From Svornostia abyssi (GTDB taxonomy: Bacteria > Actinomycetota > Thermoleophilia > Solirubrobacterales > Solirubrobacteraceae), in contig CP088295.1 of the NCBI GenBank assembly GCA_024666565.1, positions 2,728,001-2,792,000 of the forward strand: a stretch of DNA of 64,000 nucleotides, in the 5' to 3' direction. The position numbers and the translations under genes were made by a program. How positions within the stretch are numbered: the first letter of the stretch is position 1; every line of letters begins with the position of its first letter. Shown here one piece after another: positions 50,917 through 60,401 of the stretch. A model generated the notes under the pieces. The model worked only from the letters and a program-made list of their open reading frames with translations, had not been told where the DNA came from and did no database searches.

Positions 50917-52388
50917 GCGACGCCGACCTCGACGTCGGTGAATCGCGCCGGTGCCGTGCCGTGGCCGACCGGCAGCATCTGGCCCGGCTCGCCCTTCCCG
51001 CAGTTCATGACGCCCCAGACCCGCCACGCGGGGGCCGAGCAGACCGCGTCGAGGCCGGCCCAGAACATCGGGGTGATCCCGGCGTAGCTCGGGTCGCGGT
51101 ACAGCCGTCCGAGCTTGCCGCCGCGGATCTCGCGGGCCGTCTCGCAGCCGAACTGGAAGTGCAGCCGGCGATCGTCGATCGACCACGACTGGTTCGTCTC
51201 CAGCAGCAGGCCGTCCTCGGTTGCCGCGATGAGGTCGTCGAGGGTGCCGGCCTGGCCCGGCTCGATCGAGACGTTCGTCATCCGGACGATGGGCTGGCGC
51301 GCGAACCCCTCGGCGCGCGAGCAGCCGGTGGACGCCGGAAGCCCGAGCTGCGCCGCCGACGTGCGGTCCGCGAGCGTGGCGCGCAGCACCCCGTCCTCGA
51401 TGAGGAGCGTGCGCGCGGCCGGCACCCCCTCGTCGTCCCAGGCCGCCGACCCCAGCGCACCCGGGAGCGTGGCGTCGGCCGTGATGTTCAACTCCCGCGA
51501 CCCGTACCGCAGCGTGCCGATGTCGCGCGGGGCCACCCAGCTCGCGCCGGCGTAGGCGGCCTCGCCCAGCAGGATGCGGTCCAGCTCGAGCGCGTGCCCG
51601 ATGGACTCGTGGACCTGGAGGGCCATCTGCTCGCCGCCGAGGATCACCGTGCGGCGTCCTGACGGGCACGGCGGGGCGGTCAGGAGCTCGAGCGCCTCGT
51701 CGCGGACCCGGCCGGCGGCGCCGAGCAGGTCGAGCCCGAGCACGTGCTCCCAGCCCGCGAGGGCCACGTCGCCGCCGTGCGCGGCCGGGTAGGACCGTGT
51801 CTGGATCAGCTCGCCGTCGGTCGCGAGGGCCTGCAGTCCGCCGCCGCACTCCGTGCGGACCTGTGTGCAGGCCACGCCGTCGGTCGTCGCGAGCGCCCAT
51901 GTCTCGCGCATCGCGTGGCTCTCGGCCGAGCCGCGGGAGATCCGCCGGTCGGTCCGCAGGATCTCCTCGGCGCCGAGCAGGAGCGCGAGCTTCTCCTCGA
52001 CCGACACGGTGAACGGGTCGAGTTCGCAGGCCGAGCCCCAGTGTCCCCGTGATGGTTCTGCGGACGGCGGCGCGAGCGGTTCCGCGGCGCGCGGCGAGGC
52101 GGGCCCGGCGCGGGCGATCTGCAGGGCGTGGTCCAGCGCTTCCTCGATCGCCGCCGCGGTGACCTCGCGCGTCGCCGCGAAGCCCCAGCGCCCCTCGGCG
52201 CGGACGCGGACGCCGACCCCCTCGGAGTCGCCGGTGTCGACCGCGTCCGCCTCGCCGTTGCGCACCCGGACCTGTTCGAAGCGACGGCCGACGAACCGCG
52301 CCTCGGCGTACGTGCACGCGCGCGGCGCGGCGTCGATGCGGTCGCGCAGGAGGGAGAGGATCCCGGGATCGGGGGCGCGGGTGCTCAC
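50913..52388 (-). CDS. tldD: TldD-family metallopeptidase
   Basis: 491 residues (GTG 52388; another GTG 3 bp upstream). Zinc motif ALQVHESIGHALELDR with H260-E-x3-H264, later conserved ATLPGALGSAAWDDEGVPA, PIVRMTNVSIEPGQAG and GKLGRLYRDPSYAGITPMFW, plus a C-terminal MNCGKGEPGQMLPVGHG with the metal-ligand Cys of TldD. Catalytic half of the TldD/E heterodimer. Both ends overlap neighbours by 4 bp: one operon with the dehydrogenase. Confidence 0.95.
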   Translation of the reverse strand: MSTRAPDPGILSLLRDRIDAAPRACTYAEARFVGRRFEQVRVRNGEADAVDTGDSEGVGVRVRAEGRWGFAATREVTAAAIEEALDHALQIARAGPASPRAAEPLAPPSAEPSRGHWGSACELDPFTVSVEEKLALLLGAEEILRTDRRISRGSAESHAMRETWALATTDGVACTQVRTECGGGLQALATDGELIQTRSYPAAHGGDVALAGWEHVLGLDLLGAAGRVRDEALELLTAPPCPSGRRTVILGGEQMALQVHESIGHALELDRILLGEAAYAGASWVAPRDIGTLRYGSRELNITADATLPGALGSAAWDDEGVPAARTLLIEDGVLRATLADRTSAAQLGLPASTGCSRAEGFARQPIVRMTNVSIEPGQAGTLDDLIAATEDGLLLETNQSWSIDDRRLHFQFGCETAREIRGGKLGRLYRDPSYAGITPMFWAGLDAVCSAPAWRVWGVMNCGKGEPGQMLPVGHGTAPARFTDVEVGVA

Positions 52389-53362
52389 CACGCCGCCCGG
52401 TAGATCGCCCGGATCTCGTCCGCGGTCGGGGCCGGGGGAGTGCGCTCGAGCTCACTGCGCCTCAGGGCCACGGCGACCGACGTCTCGAGGACGTCCGGGT
52501 GCACGCCGAGGGCGCGCAGCGATCGCGCCTCGGCGCGCGCACGGAGCTCCTCGGCGAACTCGCGGTACGTGGCTGCGTCGACGAGACCGCGGCGATCCAG
52601 GGCGACGAGGGTGTGCGGCAGCAGCGCCGCGTTCACCGTGCCGTGGGGCAGCCCGCTCGCGCGGACCAGGGTCTGTGCCAGCACGTGGTGCAGCCCGATG
52701 CCGGCCGCGTCCAGGGCGTATCCGGACAGCAGCGCGCCGAGCGCGAGCGCATCGCGGTCGAGCTCAGTGGCGCCGAACCCCTCGGCCAGCCGGCGGGCCG
52801 CCTCCTGAGCGACGAGCGTGGGTACGGGCGAGGCGCCCACCGTGGCCGTCGCCTCGATGGCGTGCGCGAGGGCGTTCGCCGCGCTGCCGGCCAGGTCGCG
52901 CGCCGGCTGCGAGGCGGAGAGCGCAGGGTCGTTGACGACGAGCGACGGCCGCACGCGAGGGGTGGTGGGATCGACGCCGGTCGCATGGCGGTGCGAGAGC
53001 GTCATCTCCGCGGCGGACAGCGTGGTCGGGACGGCTGCCACGCGCAGGCCGCCGCGGGCGGCTGCGACGGCCTTGGCCACGTCGACGACGCGCCCGCCGC
53101 CGAGCGCGACGAGCGGGCGGTCATCGGCGATGGCGACGTCCTCGAGGTCCGCGAGCAGCAGCGCAGCCACCTCGTCGACGCGCCCTGCGGGCACATGGCG
53201 CGTGACCGCCGCCGCGGAGGCCACGGCGCGCGCGGCGGACTCCGCCCGCGGCGTGGTCAGCAGTGTGAAGCCGGCGCCGAGGAGCCCCTGGGCGTCAGCG
53301 ACCACGCCACGGCCGAACCGCACCGTGCGGTCGCCGTCGCGCCAGGTGAAAGCCTGCACCAT
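52385..53362 (-). CDS. Iron-containing alcohol dehydrogenase / maleylacetate reductase-like
   Basis: 325 residues, group III iron-type ADH fold. Nucleotide-binding GGGRVVDVAKAVAAARG and PTTLSAAEMTLSH; metal-binding region AANALAHAIEATATVGASPV (D/N-x3-H-x3) and GLHHVLAQTLVRASGLPHGT (H-x3-H...H). The GLHHVLAQ...LPHG pattern is typical of maleylacetate reductases, ring-cleavage enzymes. Metal-site Asp appears as Asn in SAANALAHAIE, so metal use may differ. Coupled to tldD. Confidence 0.8.
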   Translation of the reverse strand: MVQAFTWRDGDRTVRFGRGVVADAQGLLGAGFTLLTTPRAESAARAVASAAAVTRHVPAGRVDEVAALLLADLEDVAIADDRPLVALGGGRVVDVAKAVAAARGGLRVAAVPTTLSAAEMTLSHRHATGVDPTTPRVRPSLVVNDPALSASQPARDLAGSAANALAHAIEATATVGASPVPTLVAQEAARRLAEGFGATELDRDALALGALLSGYALDAAGIGLHHVLAQTLVRASGLPHGTVNAALLPHTLVALDRRGLVDAATYREFAEELRARAEARSLRALGVHPDVLETSVAVALRRSELERTPPAPTADEIRAIYRAAW

Positions 53363-53428
53363 TCCCGGGAGTCTGCCCGGTCGGGAGGATGGTCGCCGCG
53401 CACCCCCGTCGTGATGAGCGGCGACGCG

Positions 53429-53749
53429 TCAGGCGCGTGCGGCGACCGGGCGCTCGCGTCGGCGCCCGCGGGCGCGGCGCAGGCGCGACGCCGACTGGCG
53501 GGTGAGGCGCTCGGCGCGGAGCTCGAGGAGCTCGACGATGCTCCGGGTGCGGACGAACGGGTCCGCCGCGACCATGCCGTCGGCGAGCGAGAGCGCCGCC
53601 ACCGGGCGGCCGTCCTGCTCGGCGATCAGGGCGGGCAGGAAGATCGTCGCGGTCTCATCGAGCGCGGCGAGCCGGTGCAGCACGGCGGCGTCGGCGGTAC
53701 TCGCGGTGCGAATGGTGATGCTGGCTTCGGTGTGGGGGGTTGAGCGCAT
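53429..53749 (-). CDS. Short GNAT-like protein
   Basis: 106 residues from ATG with GAGGA 7 bp upstream. ITIRTASTADAAVLHRLAAL is the first helix-strand of GNAT acetyltransferases, ALIAEQDGRPVAALSLADGM the central strands, but the acetyl-CoA P-loop half is missing; it ends in a basic tail (RLRRARGRRRERPVAARA). Such half-GNAT proteins are common in high-GC soil actinobacteria. Divergent from the LysR gene. Confidence 0.65.
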   Translation of the reverse strand: MRSTPHTEASITIRTASTADAAVLHRLAALDETATIFLPALIAEQDGRPVAALSLADGMVAADPFVRTRSIVELLELRAERLTRQSASRLRRARGRRRERPVAARA

Positions 53750-53849
53750 GGTGGTCCTCGTGTCCTCGTCTCGTCGTCTGCCTTCACCTTGCCAGCCCCT
53801 GACCATCAGATCCAATGACATTTGGCTGCGCCAGCGATAAGCTGACCTA

Positions 53850-54785
53850 ATGCTCGATGTGCGCCGCCTGCGCGTCCTCAAGGAGGTCGCGGCCCAGGGC
53901 TCGTTCTCCGCGGCCGCGGAGTCACTGGCGTACACGCAGTCGGCGGTGTCCCAGCAGATCGCCGCGCTCGAGCGCGAAGCGGGGACGAGGCTGCTGGAGC
54001 GCCACCCGCGCGGGGTCCGGCTCACGGACGCCGGTCGGGCGCTTGTCGCGCACGCCGAGGTCATCCTGTCGCGCCTGGCCGATGCGGAGGCCGAGCTCGA
54101 CGCGATCGCGGGTCTGCGCGGCGGCCGGCTCCGACTCGTGTCGTTCCCCACCGCAGGCGCCACGATCCTGCCCGCCGCGATCGCGCGGTTCCGCCAGGAG
54201 GCGCCCGGCGTCGACCTCAGCCTCGAACCGCGTGAGCCCGAAGAGGGCCTGGCCTGCCTGCACGCGGGCGACTGCGACATTGCCGTCACCATCCGGGCGC
54301 CGCACATGGACGCGGCCGCGGACGGCACGGTCCGCCGGCATCTCCTCGACGATCCGATGTGCGTCTGCCTGCCGGCCGGGCACGACCTGGCGGCGGCCCC
54401 GTCCCTGCGGCTCGCCGACCTGTCCGACGAGCCATGGCTCGTCGGCTCCACCAGGCGCTGCCCGGACACCGAGGTGCTGCTGCGCGCGTGCCAGACCGCG
54501 GGGTTCGACCCACGCATCGGCTTCTACTCCGACGACTACCTCGCGATGCAGGGGTTCGTGGCGGCGGGCGTCGGTGTCGCGCTCATCCCGGACCTCGCGC
54601 TCGTGACGGTGCGCGACGACGTCGTCATCCGCGAACTGAGCGGCGAGGACCACCACCGGGTCATCGAGGCCGCGACGCTCGACGGCGCCTACTGTTCCCC
54701 CGCAGCGCAGCTCATGCTCGACGTCCTCGCCGACGTCAGTGCCGGCTTCGCCCAGGATCGCCGCGCGCTCGCGCTGGCCTCCTGA
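53850..54785 (+). CDS. LysR-family transcriptional regulator
   Basis: 311 residues. Winged HTH MLDVRRLRVLKEVAAQGSFS, AAAESLAYTQSAVSQQIAAL, EREAGTRLLERHPRGVRLTD; PBP2-type effector domain GGRLRLVSFPTAGATILPAA, YSDDYLAMQGFVAAGVGVAL. Divergent from the GNAT-like gene, the usual LysR target arrangement; the 100-bp gap has a T-N11-A-like ATCAGATCCAATGACAT. Inducer unknown. Confidence 0.92.
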   Translation: MLDVRRLRVLKEVAAQGSFSAAAESLAYTQSAVSQQIAALEREAGTRLLERHPRGVRLTDAGRALVAHAEVILSRLADAEAELDAIAGLRGGRLRLVSFPTAGATILPAAIARFRQEAPGVDLSLEPREPEEGLACLHAGDCDIAVTIRAPHMDAAADGTVRRHLLDDPMCVCLPAGHDLAAAPSLRLADLSDEPWLVGSTRRCPDTEVLLRACQTAGFDPRIGFYSDDYLAMQGFVAAGVGVALIPDLALVTVRDDVVIRELSGEDHHRVIEAATLDGAYCSPAAQLMLDVLADVSAGFAQDRRALALAS

Positions 54786-54911
54786 CGCGCCCCGCACTCC
54801 GCGCGACGTGGACATCTTGCACAGGTTTCGGCACCCAGACGCTCGCATGGCCGTGCACCGGCGCGCTGTCGGCAGGCAGACGCCACACTCCCCAGAAGAG
54901 GGGATCTGCCG

Positions 54912-57305
54912 TTGACCCTGACCCGCCGCCTCTATGTGCTCTCCGCCGTCGTCGCCGCTCTCGCCGCGATCGTCGTCGGCCTGCTCGTCGTCGCGATCAG
55001 CCAGTATCGCGACGCCCAGCGACAGGCGGCCGAGGTGCGCGAGGCCATCACCGTCGGCGCCGAGGCGGAGCGCCTGAGCATCGAGCTGCGCGTCGCCGTG
55101 GGCGCGCTGGCCGTCGGGGGGTCGGAGGAATTCCGTGAGCGTTACGCCGCCGAGGTGCGCAGGCTCGAGCAGGTGCTCCGCCGGTTTGACGCGGTGACGT
55201 CGGAGCCGGCCGAGGTGCGCCGGACCGCCACCGAGACACGGCAGGCCATCGACGCGTTCCGGCGAGAGTACGTCGAATCGGTGCTCCGGCAGGGCGAACG
55301 GGATCCGGAGGCCGCCCGGCGGCGCGTGCTTTCCGGGATCGAGGGGCGTCAGCGCACGGAGGAGCTTCGGCGCAGCTTCAACGCCTTGCGGATCGTCGAG
55401 GACCGCGCCGTCGACGAACGCGAGGACGCGGCGTCCGCGGCGGCGACCCGCGCGATCGTGGCGGTGATCGCCGCCGGGGTCGGCCTGATCCTGCTGTTGA
55501 TCGCCGTCGTCGCGTACCAGCGCCGGACCGTCGTCCAGCCCCTGCGCCGGCTCGCTGCCGCCGCCTCGCGCCTCGCGGGCGGTGATCTCGGCGTGCGGGT
55601 CGAGGTGGGGGGCGACGACGAGCTTGGCGAGGTGGGCCGGGCCTTCAACGCGATGGCGGCCTCGATGGACGCCACGCAATCGGAGATGGAGGCGCAGAAC
55701 ACCGAGCTCGAGCAGGTCAACGAGCAGTTGCGCCAGCGCGGCGACGAACTCGCGGCCACCGCACAGAGTCTCAGCGCGGAGACGGGAAGGCTGGAAGCGC
55801 TCGGCGGCTTCGGGCAGCGTCTGATCGCCACGAGCGGGCTGCAGGAGGTCGCGGAGCTGACGTTGCGGGCCGCCCTCGAGGTCAGCGGTGCGCGGTACGG
55901 CACCGTGCACGCCGGACGCGGCCTCGGGTTGCTCGCGGCGCGCGGGATCGCCCCGGACGAGGTACCCCAGCAGCTGGTCGCCGACGAGGGGCTGGCGGGG
56001 CGTGCCATCCGCGAGCATCTGACCGTGGACGTCGCCGGCGACCCGTCGGCGCCGGTGGTCGAGGGCCTCGGGGGCACGGCGCCCGCCGGACGCCAGCTCT
56101 TCGTCCCGCTCATTCGCAACAGCAGCGTGGTCGGGGTCCTCGGGCTCGGCTGGCTCAGCGCCGCGTCGCTGGATCCGGACACGTCCGCGCTGCTCGAGCA
56201 GTTCGCCCGCCAGGCGGCGGTGGCCATCGCGTCGGCGCAGGCGGCCGACCAGGTCCGCGAGCTCGCCGACGTCAACCGGGCGGTGATCGAAGCCAGCCGC
56301 GACGCGATCTCGCTGCACGCCCGCGACGGGTCGCTCATCCTCACCAACCAGGCGATGCGCGCCCATTCCCTCGACGTCTGGGGGCGCGCGGTCGAGGAGC
56401 TGCCCGATCTCGCGATCGATCTCGCGGGCGCGCTCACCGATCCGCGCGGCTACCTCGAGGCGATGGACATCATCGCCCAGGACCGGTCCGAGGAGACGTT
56501 CGACGAATTCGAGGTCGCCGACACCGGCCGGGTGTTCACCCGCTACACCCGCCGGGTGCGGATCGTCGGACACGACGAACCGGGTCGCCTCGTCGTCATT
56601 CGGGAGGTGACGGCCGAGCGGCAGTCCGAGCGGGCCAAGGAGGCCTTCGTCGCCAACGTGTCGCACGAGGTCCGCACGCCGCTCGCCGGCATCATCGGGT
56701 TCAGCGAACTGCTGCTCGGCCGGGAGTTCACGGCCGAGGAGCGCACCCGCCACCTCGAGACGATCCACCGTGAGGCCCAGCGCCTCTCGAGCCTCGTCGA
56801 CGACTTTCTCGACCTCCAGGGGATGGACCAGGCGCGCTTTCGGATCGTGCCGGCGAAGCTGGACGTGCGTGACGTCGTCCGCCAGCAGGTCTCCGTGTAC
56901 ACGGGGCGGGACGACGAGCACCCGATCCGCGTGCGCATGCCGGACGCTCCGGTGACGACGATGGCCGATGAGCTGCGCATCGGACAGGTCCTCGGCAACC
57001 TGCTGTCCAACGCGATCAAGTACTCCCCCGACGGCGGCGAGGTCACCGTCGACGTCACGACCGACGACGGCATCGTTCGTGTCGAGGTGGCCGACCGGGG
57101 GCTCGGGATCCCGCCGTCGCACCTCGCGCACGTGTTCGAGCGGTTCTTCCGTGTCGAGCACGAGGGTCACGAGCGGATCGGCGGCACCGGGTTGGGGCTC
57201 GCGCTCGCACGCGAGCTCGTCGAGCTGCACGGCGGCCGCATCGGGGTGGAGAGCACCGAGGGCGAGGGCTCGCGCTTCTGGTTCACCCTTCCCGCGTCGG
57301 GGTAG
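54912..57305 (+). CDS. Membrane sensor histidine kinase (HAMP-GAF-PAS-HisKA-HATPase), orphan
   Basis: 797 residues from TTG with GAGGGG about 9 bp upstream. TM1 8-29, extracytoplasmic helical sensor 30-176 (CHASE3-like), TM2 178-200, HAMP 200-253 followed by a coiled coil, GAF 296-440 (VSGARYGTVHAGRGLGLLAA), PAS 452-570 (VIEASRDAISLHARDGSLIL), HisKA with the phospho-acceptor His585 (FVANVSHEVRTPLAGIIGFS), HATPase 690-797 (NLLSNAIKYSPDGGEV; DRGLGIP; GGTGLGLAL). Senses an envelope or internal signal. No response regulator is adjacent. Confidence 0.93.
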   Translation: MTLTRRLYVLSAVVAALAAIVVGLLVVAISQYRDAQRQAAEVREAITVGAEAERLSIELRVAVGALAVGGSEEFRERYAAEVRRLEQVLRRFDAVTSEPAEVRRTATETRQAIDAFRREYVESVLRQGERDPEAARRRVLSGIEGRQRTEELRRSFNALRIVEDRAVDEREDAASAAATRAIVAVIAAGVGLILLLIAVVAYQRRTVVQPLRRLAAAASRLAGGDLGVRVEVGGDDELGEVGRAFNAMAASMDATQSEMEAQNTELEQVNEQLRQRGDELAATAQSLSAETGRLEALGGFGQRLIATSGLQEVAELTLRAALEVSGARYGTVHAGRGLGLLAARGIAPDEVPQQLVADEGLAGRAIREHLTVDVAGDPSAPVVEGLGGTAPAGRQLFVPLIRNSSVVGVLGLGWLSAASLDPDTSALLEQFARQAAVAIASAQAADQVRELADVNRAVIEASRDAISLHARDGSLILTNQAMRAHSLDVWGRAVEELPDLAIDLAGALTDPRGYLEAMDIIAQDRSEETFDEFEVADTGRVFTRYTRRVRIVGHDEPGRLVVIREVTAERQSERAKEAFVANVSHEVRTPLAGIIGFSELLLGREFTAEERTRHLETIHREAQRLSSLVDDFLDLQGMDQARFRIVPAKLDVRDVVRQQVSVYTGRDDEHPIRVRMPDAPVTTMADELRIGQVLGNLLSNAIKYSPDGGEVTVDVTTDDGIVRVEVADRGLGIPPSHLAHVFERFFRVEHEGHERIGGTGLGLALARELVELHGGRIGVESTEGEGSRFWFTLPASG

Positions 57306-57350
57306 CGGCGAGCCTCGACACGCCGGGTTGCGGTGCAGTAGCGTCGCGCG

Positions 57351-58269
57351 ATGCGACGCGCCCTGACGATGTCCCTGCTGTGCGCGGTGGCGCTCGCCGC
57401 CGCGCCGGTGGCCGCCTCCGCCGATCTGCCCGTGAAGTACCGCGCGCCGGGTGCGACGCCGGCGGACCCGGATGGCCCGCCCGCCGGGGCGAACGACTGG
57501 GCGTGCCGACCGACCGCGGCGCATCCGCGCCCCGTGATCCTCGTGCCGTCGACGGGCAACACGATGGCGATGAACTGGGCGACCCTCTCGCCCCTGCTGA
57601 AGAACGAGGGGTACTGCGTCTTCTCGCTGAACTACGGCGCGTTCCGCTCGCCGCTCGGCCTGAAGTACTACGGCGGCCAGCCGATCGAGTCCTCCGCGGC
57701 GGAGCTCGGGGCGTTCGCCGATCGGGTGCGTGCCGCGACGGGCGCGCCGCAGGTCGATCTGGTGGGCCACTCGCAGGGCGGCATCCTCGCCGAGTACTAC
57801 GTCAAGTTCCTGGGCGGGGCCCCGTTCGTGAAGACCGTCGTCGGCCTGGCATCGCCCACGAAGGGCGGCACCCTGAACGGTCTGCTCGAAGCCGCGGAGA
57901 ACCTGCGCCGCGTGTCGCCTGCGGTCGGCAACGCGCTCTGGGGGGCTCGTGGAGGCAAACGCGCCGTCGATGCTCCAGCTGCGGATCGGCTCGCCGCTCA
58001 TCGCCAAGCTCGGCAGCGTGCCCGAGCCGGCGGGCATCGCGTACACGAAGATCGCGTCGAAGTACGACCCGATCGCGACGCCGTATCGCAACGTCTTCAT
58101 CGATGGGGCGAACAACGTGCTGGTCCAGTCGCGGTGCCGGCTGGACTTCGCCGACCACGGGGCGCTGGCGTTCGACCGGATCGCGCTGCGTGAGGTGCGC
58201 AACGCGCTGGACCCGTCGACGGCGGGACGGATCGGCTGCGTGCTGGTCCTGCCGACCGTCGGCGGCTGA
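57351..58269 (+). pseudogene. Secreted lipase (EstA/EstB-like), frameshifted
   Basis: Signal peptide MRRALTMSLLCAVALAAAPV, oxyanion region RPVILVPSTGNTMAMNWATL, nucleophile elbow VDLVGHSQGGILAEYYVKFL (Ser in GHSQG), VVGLASPTKGGTLNGLLEA. A surplus G in 57940-57945 breaks the frame after GNALWG; corrected it continues LVEANAPSMLQLRIGSPLIA, YTKIASKYDPIATPY, catalytic Asp region, CRLDFADHGALAFDR with the catalytic His, to 58269. Corrected length about 305. Extracellular triacylglycerol lipase of the actinobacterial EstA type. Confidence 0.85.
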
Positions 58270-58382
58270 CGCCGGGCCTCCCGACGGGACGGTTCCGCGC
58301 GCCGGGCTCGGCGCGTCGCTGCTGCGTGTTTCGACCGAGGGCGGTTGACGGCGGCGACGGCGGCCGGGTAGAGTCGCAACAC

Positions 58383-58412
58383 TCGTTACGTAACGACTGT
58401 TACGGATGCGCT
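58383..58412. promoter_or_regulatory. TetR operator upstream of the Lcp gene
   Basis: Perfect 14-bp palindrome TCGTTACGTAACGA (58383-58396) followed by CTGTTACGG. CGTAACGACTGTTACGG (58389-58405) matches CGTATCGTCTGTTATGG in front of the TetR gene at 14 of 17 bases. Confidence 0.65.
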
Positions 58413-58490
58413 GCGCGACGGCGGCGGGCACCTGAGGAGATGCCTGGTTCGCGCGATGGGACCGTCCACGAGGAGAGGTTGGAGAGAGCG

Positions 58491-59777
58491 ATGACCACGA
58501 CGGATGACAAGGCCGTGATGAACCGGCGCACGCTCATCGGAGCGGGGGCGGCGCTCGGCGCCGGCGCCACGCTGCCGACATGGACGTGGGCCGCATCGGA
58601 GTCGATCGCCGGCGTCGGCGGCGTCGGCATACCGCCCTGGGAGGTGTGGGACGACCTGGCCGACCCGGTGATCTCCGCGGTCATCGAGCGCGGCGAGACC
58701 GCACAGGTCAACACGCTGCTGCGCCAGTGGACCCAGAACGGCATGGACCTTCCCGCAGGACTGCCCGCAGATCTGCGCGACTTCATGGAGGAGGCGCGCA
58801 AGCTCCCGGACTGGGTCGAGATGGACAAGCTCCAGTGGGCGGTCGACTTCAACAAGCGCCGCGGCATCTACCTTGGCGTCGCCTACGGGTTCGTCAGCGG
58901 CATGATGAGCTCGGCCATCCCGCACGAGGCGCGCGCCGTCTACTACTCCAAGGGCGGTGCGGACATGAAGGACCGCATCTCCAAGACCGCCAAGCTCGGC
59001 TACGACATCGGCTCGGAGCGCGCGTTCCACTCGCCCCACGGCGAGATGATCGTCACGTGCGTGAAGACGAGGATGGCCCACGCCGGCGTCCGGCATCTCC
59101 TGCCGCAGCTGCCGTACTGGAGCCACATCGCCGACGAGGTCGGCGGCATCCCGATCAGCCAGCGCGACATCCTCGTCACGTGGCACAGCCTGCCGACGTC
59201 GGTCATGCGGTCGTTCAGGAAGTGGGGCGTGCGGATGCCGGCCCGCGACCGCGACGCCTTCCTGCACTCCTGGCAGGTCGCGGCGCACCTGCTCGGCGTC
59301 AGGGACGAATACATCCCCGCCAGCTGGGAAGCCGCCGAGGCGCAGGCGCAGCAGATCCTCGATCCGTTCATGGGACCTACCGAGGAGGGCAAGAAGCTCG
59401 CGAAGATCCTCGTGAACCTCGCCTCCGAGGTGGACGGGGGCTACATCAGCCGCCCCCTGCTCGAGTCGCTGACCCGCACCTTCCTCGGCCCGAAGATCTC
59501 CGGGTGGCTGGGCACTCCGCGCCACCCGTGGCAGGACGAGCTGCTCGCCGCCGCGTGGCCCATCTTCGTCGGGGTCCACGAGGGCACCCTGTGGGTGGCG
59601 CCGCGCTTCGCGAAGCAGTTCTGGAACTTCTTCGCCGAGATCCTGCGGCAGGGCGCCCTGTGGTACCTGGGGGAGGGCAAGCGGCTCTACATCGAGATCC
59701 CGGACATGAACAACCCGAACTTCGAGTCGGGCGGCCCGACCGGGCCCGGGACGGGCTCGCCCGGCGGATACCCCTGA
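58491..59777 (+). CDS. lcp: Latex clearing protein (Lcp), rubber oxygenase, DUF2236 family
   Basis: 428 residues from ATG with GGAGAGAG 4-11 bp upstream. Tat signal NRRTLIGAGAALGAGATLPT. DUF2236 globin-like helical domain. The key residues of Streptomyces LcpK30 are present at equivalent positions: R162-x2-K165-T166 (KDRISKTAKLGYD, matching R164/K167/T168) and the haem-ligand His197 (KTRMAHAGVRHLL, matching H198). Lcp is a secreted b-type haem dioxygenase that cleaves poly(cis-1,4-isoprene) to oligo-isoprenoid aldehydes. C-terminus Gly/Pro-rich. Convergent with its probable TetR regulator, whose operator-like site is upstream. Confidence 0.85.
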   Translation: MTTTDDKAVMNRRTLIGAGAALGAGATLPTWTWAASESIAGVGGVGIPPWEVWDDLADPVISAVIERGETAQVNTLLRQWTQNGMDLPAGLPADLRDFMEEARKLPDWVEMDKLQWAVDFNKRRGIYLGVAYGFVSGMMSSAIPHEARAVYYSKGGADMKDRISKTAKLGYDIGSERAFHSPHGEMIVTCVKTRMAHAGVRHLLPQLPYWSHIADEVGGIPISQRDILVTWHSLPTSVMRSFRKWGVRMPARDRDAFLHSWQVAAHLLGVRDEYIPASWEAAEAQAQQILDPFMGPTEEGKKLAKILVNLASEVDGGYISRPLLESLTRTFLGPKISGWLGTPRHPWQDELLAAAWPIFVGVHEGTLWVAPRFAKQFWNFFAEILRQGALWYLGEGKRLYIEIPDMNNPNFESGGPTGPGTGSPGGYP

Positions 59778-59786
59778 GCAGGGTGT

Positions 59787-60401
59787 CTACGGGAGCGGCT
59801 GCGGGTCGCTGAGCCAGGAGAGCTCCTCGGCGAGCATCTGGGTCGCGAGCTCCTGGACGCGCTCGGGCTGCTCCACACCGGCGAGCAGCCCGATCCCGGC
59901 CAAGAGGGTGACGAGGCGATCTGCGCGGTACTCGGTGTCGATCTCGTCATGGAGGTGCTCTTCCTCCTGCGCCTCGGCGAGGAGCCCGGCGAGCATGCGG
60001 CGCAGCCCCGCCCAGCCCTCGCGGTAGCGGGCGCGGAGGGCATCACCGCTGGAGGCGTCGCTCCACACCGCGGCCCACACCTGCCACTCCTGGCGGCGCT
60101 CGGGATCGATCGGCAGCATCGCCTCGGCCGCGCGGTGCAGTCGCTCCAGGGGCGGCTGGTCGACGGCCATCGCCCGGGCCACGCGCCGCGCCGCGCCGGC
60201 GTTGGTGGCCGCGAGCATCGCGTCCATGACCTGCTGCTTGCCGTCGAAGTAGTGGGTGACGAACCCGGTGGTGACGCCGGCCTCAGCGGCGATCACGCGC
60301 ATGCTCGCCCCGCTGATCCCGCGGGTCGCGACCGCTCGGGTGGCGGCCTCGACGATGCGCTCGCGCGCCTTCGGATCTCGCACGCTCCTCGCCAAACCCA
60401 T
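59787..60401 (-). CDS. TetR-family regulator (LcpR-like)
   Basis: 204 residues from ATG 60401. HTH KARERIVEAATRAVATRGIS, ASMRVIAAEAGVTTGFVTHY, FDGKQQVMDAMLAATNAGAA; C-terminal domain of the BetI/TetR_C_6 type (DPERRQEWQVWAAVWSDASS). TATCGT (-10) sits 6-7 bp before the ATG, indicating a leaderless transcript, and overlaps CGTATCGTCTGTTATGG, which matches the lcp upstream site. Lcp genes in Gordonia and Streptomyces are also paired with TetR repressors. Convergent with lcp, stops 9 bp apart. Confidence 0.88.
   Translation of the reverse strand: MGLARSVRDPKARERIVEAATRAVATRGISGASMRVIAAEAGVTTGFVTHYFDGKQQVMDAMLAATNAGAARRVARAMAVDQPPLERLHRAAEAMLPIDPERRQEWQVWAAVWSDASSGDALRARYREGWAGLRRMLAGLLAEAQEEEHLHDEIDTEYRADRLVTLLAGIGLLAGVEQPERVQELATQMLAEELSWLSDPQPLP

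Noticed and set aside
50917..52455. Upstream extension of tldE into a 967-codon frame
   Set aside because: The extension is out of frame with and covers tldD; the GTG at 50916 overlapping the tldD stop is the natural start.
53922..58382. A 1486-codon open frame on the minus strand
   Set aside because: It lies antisense to LysR, the histidine kinase and the lipase, all with clear motifs; long antisense frames are expected in very GC-rich coding DNA.
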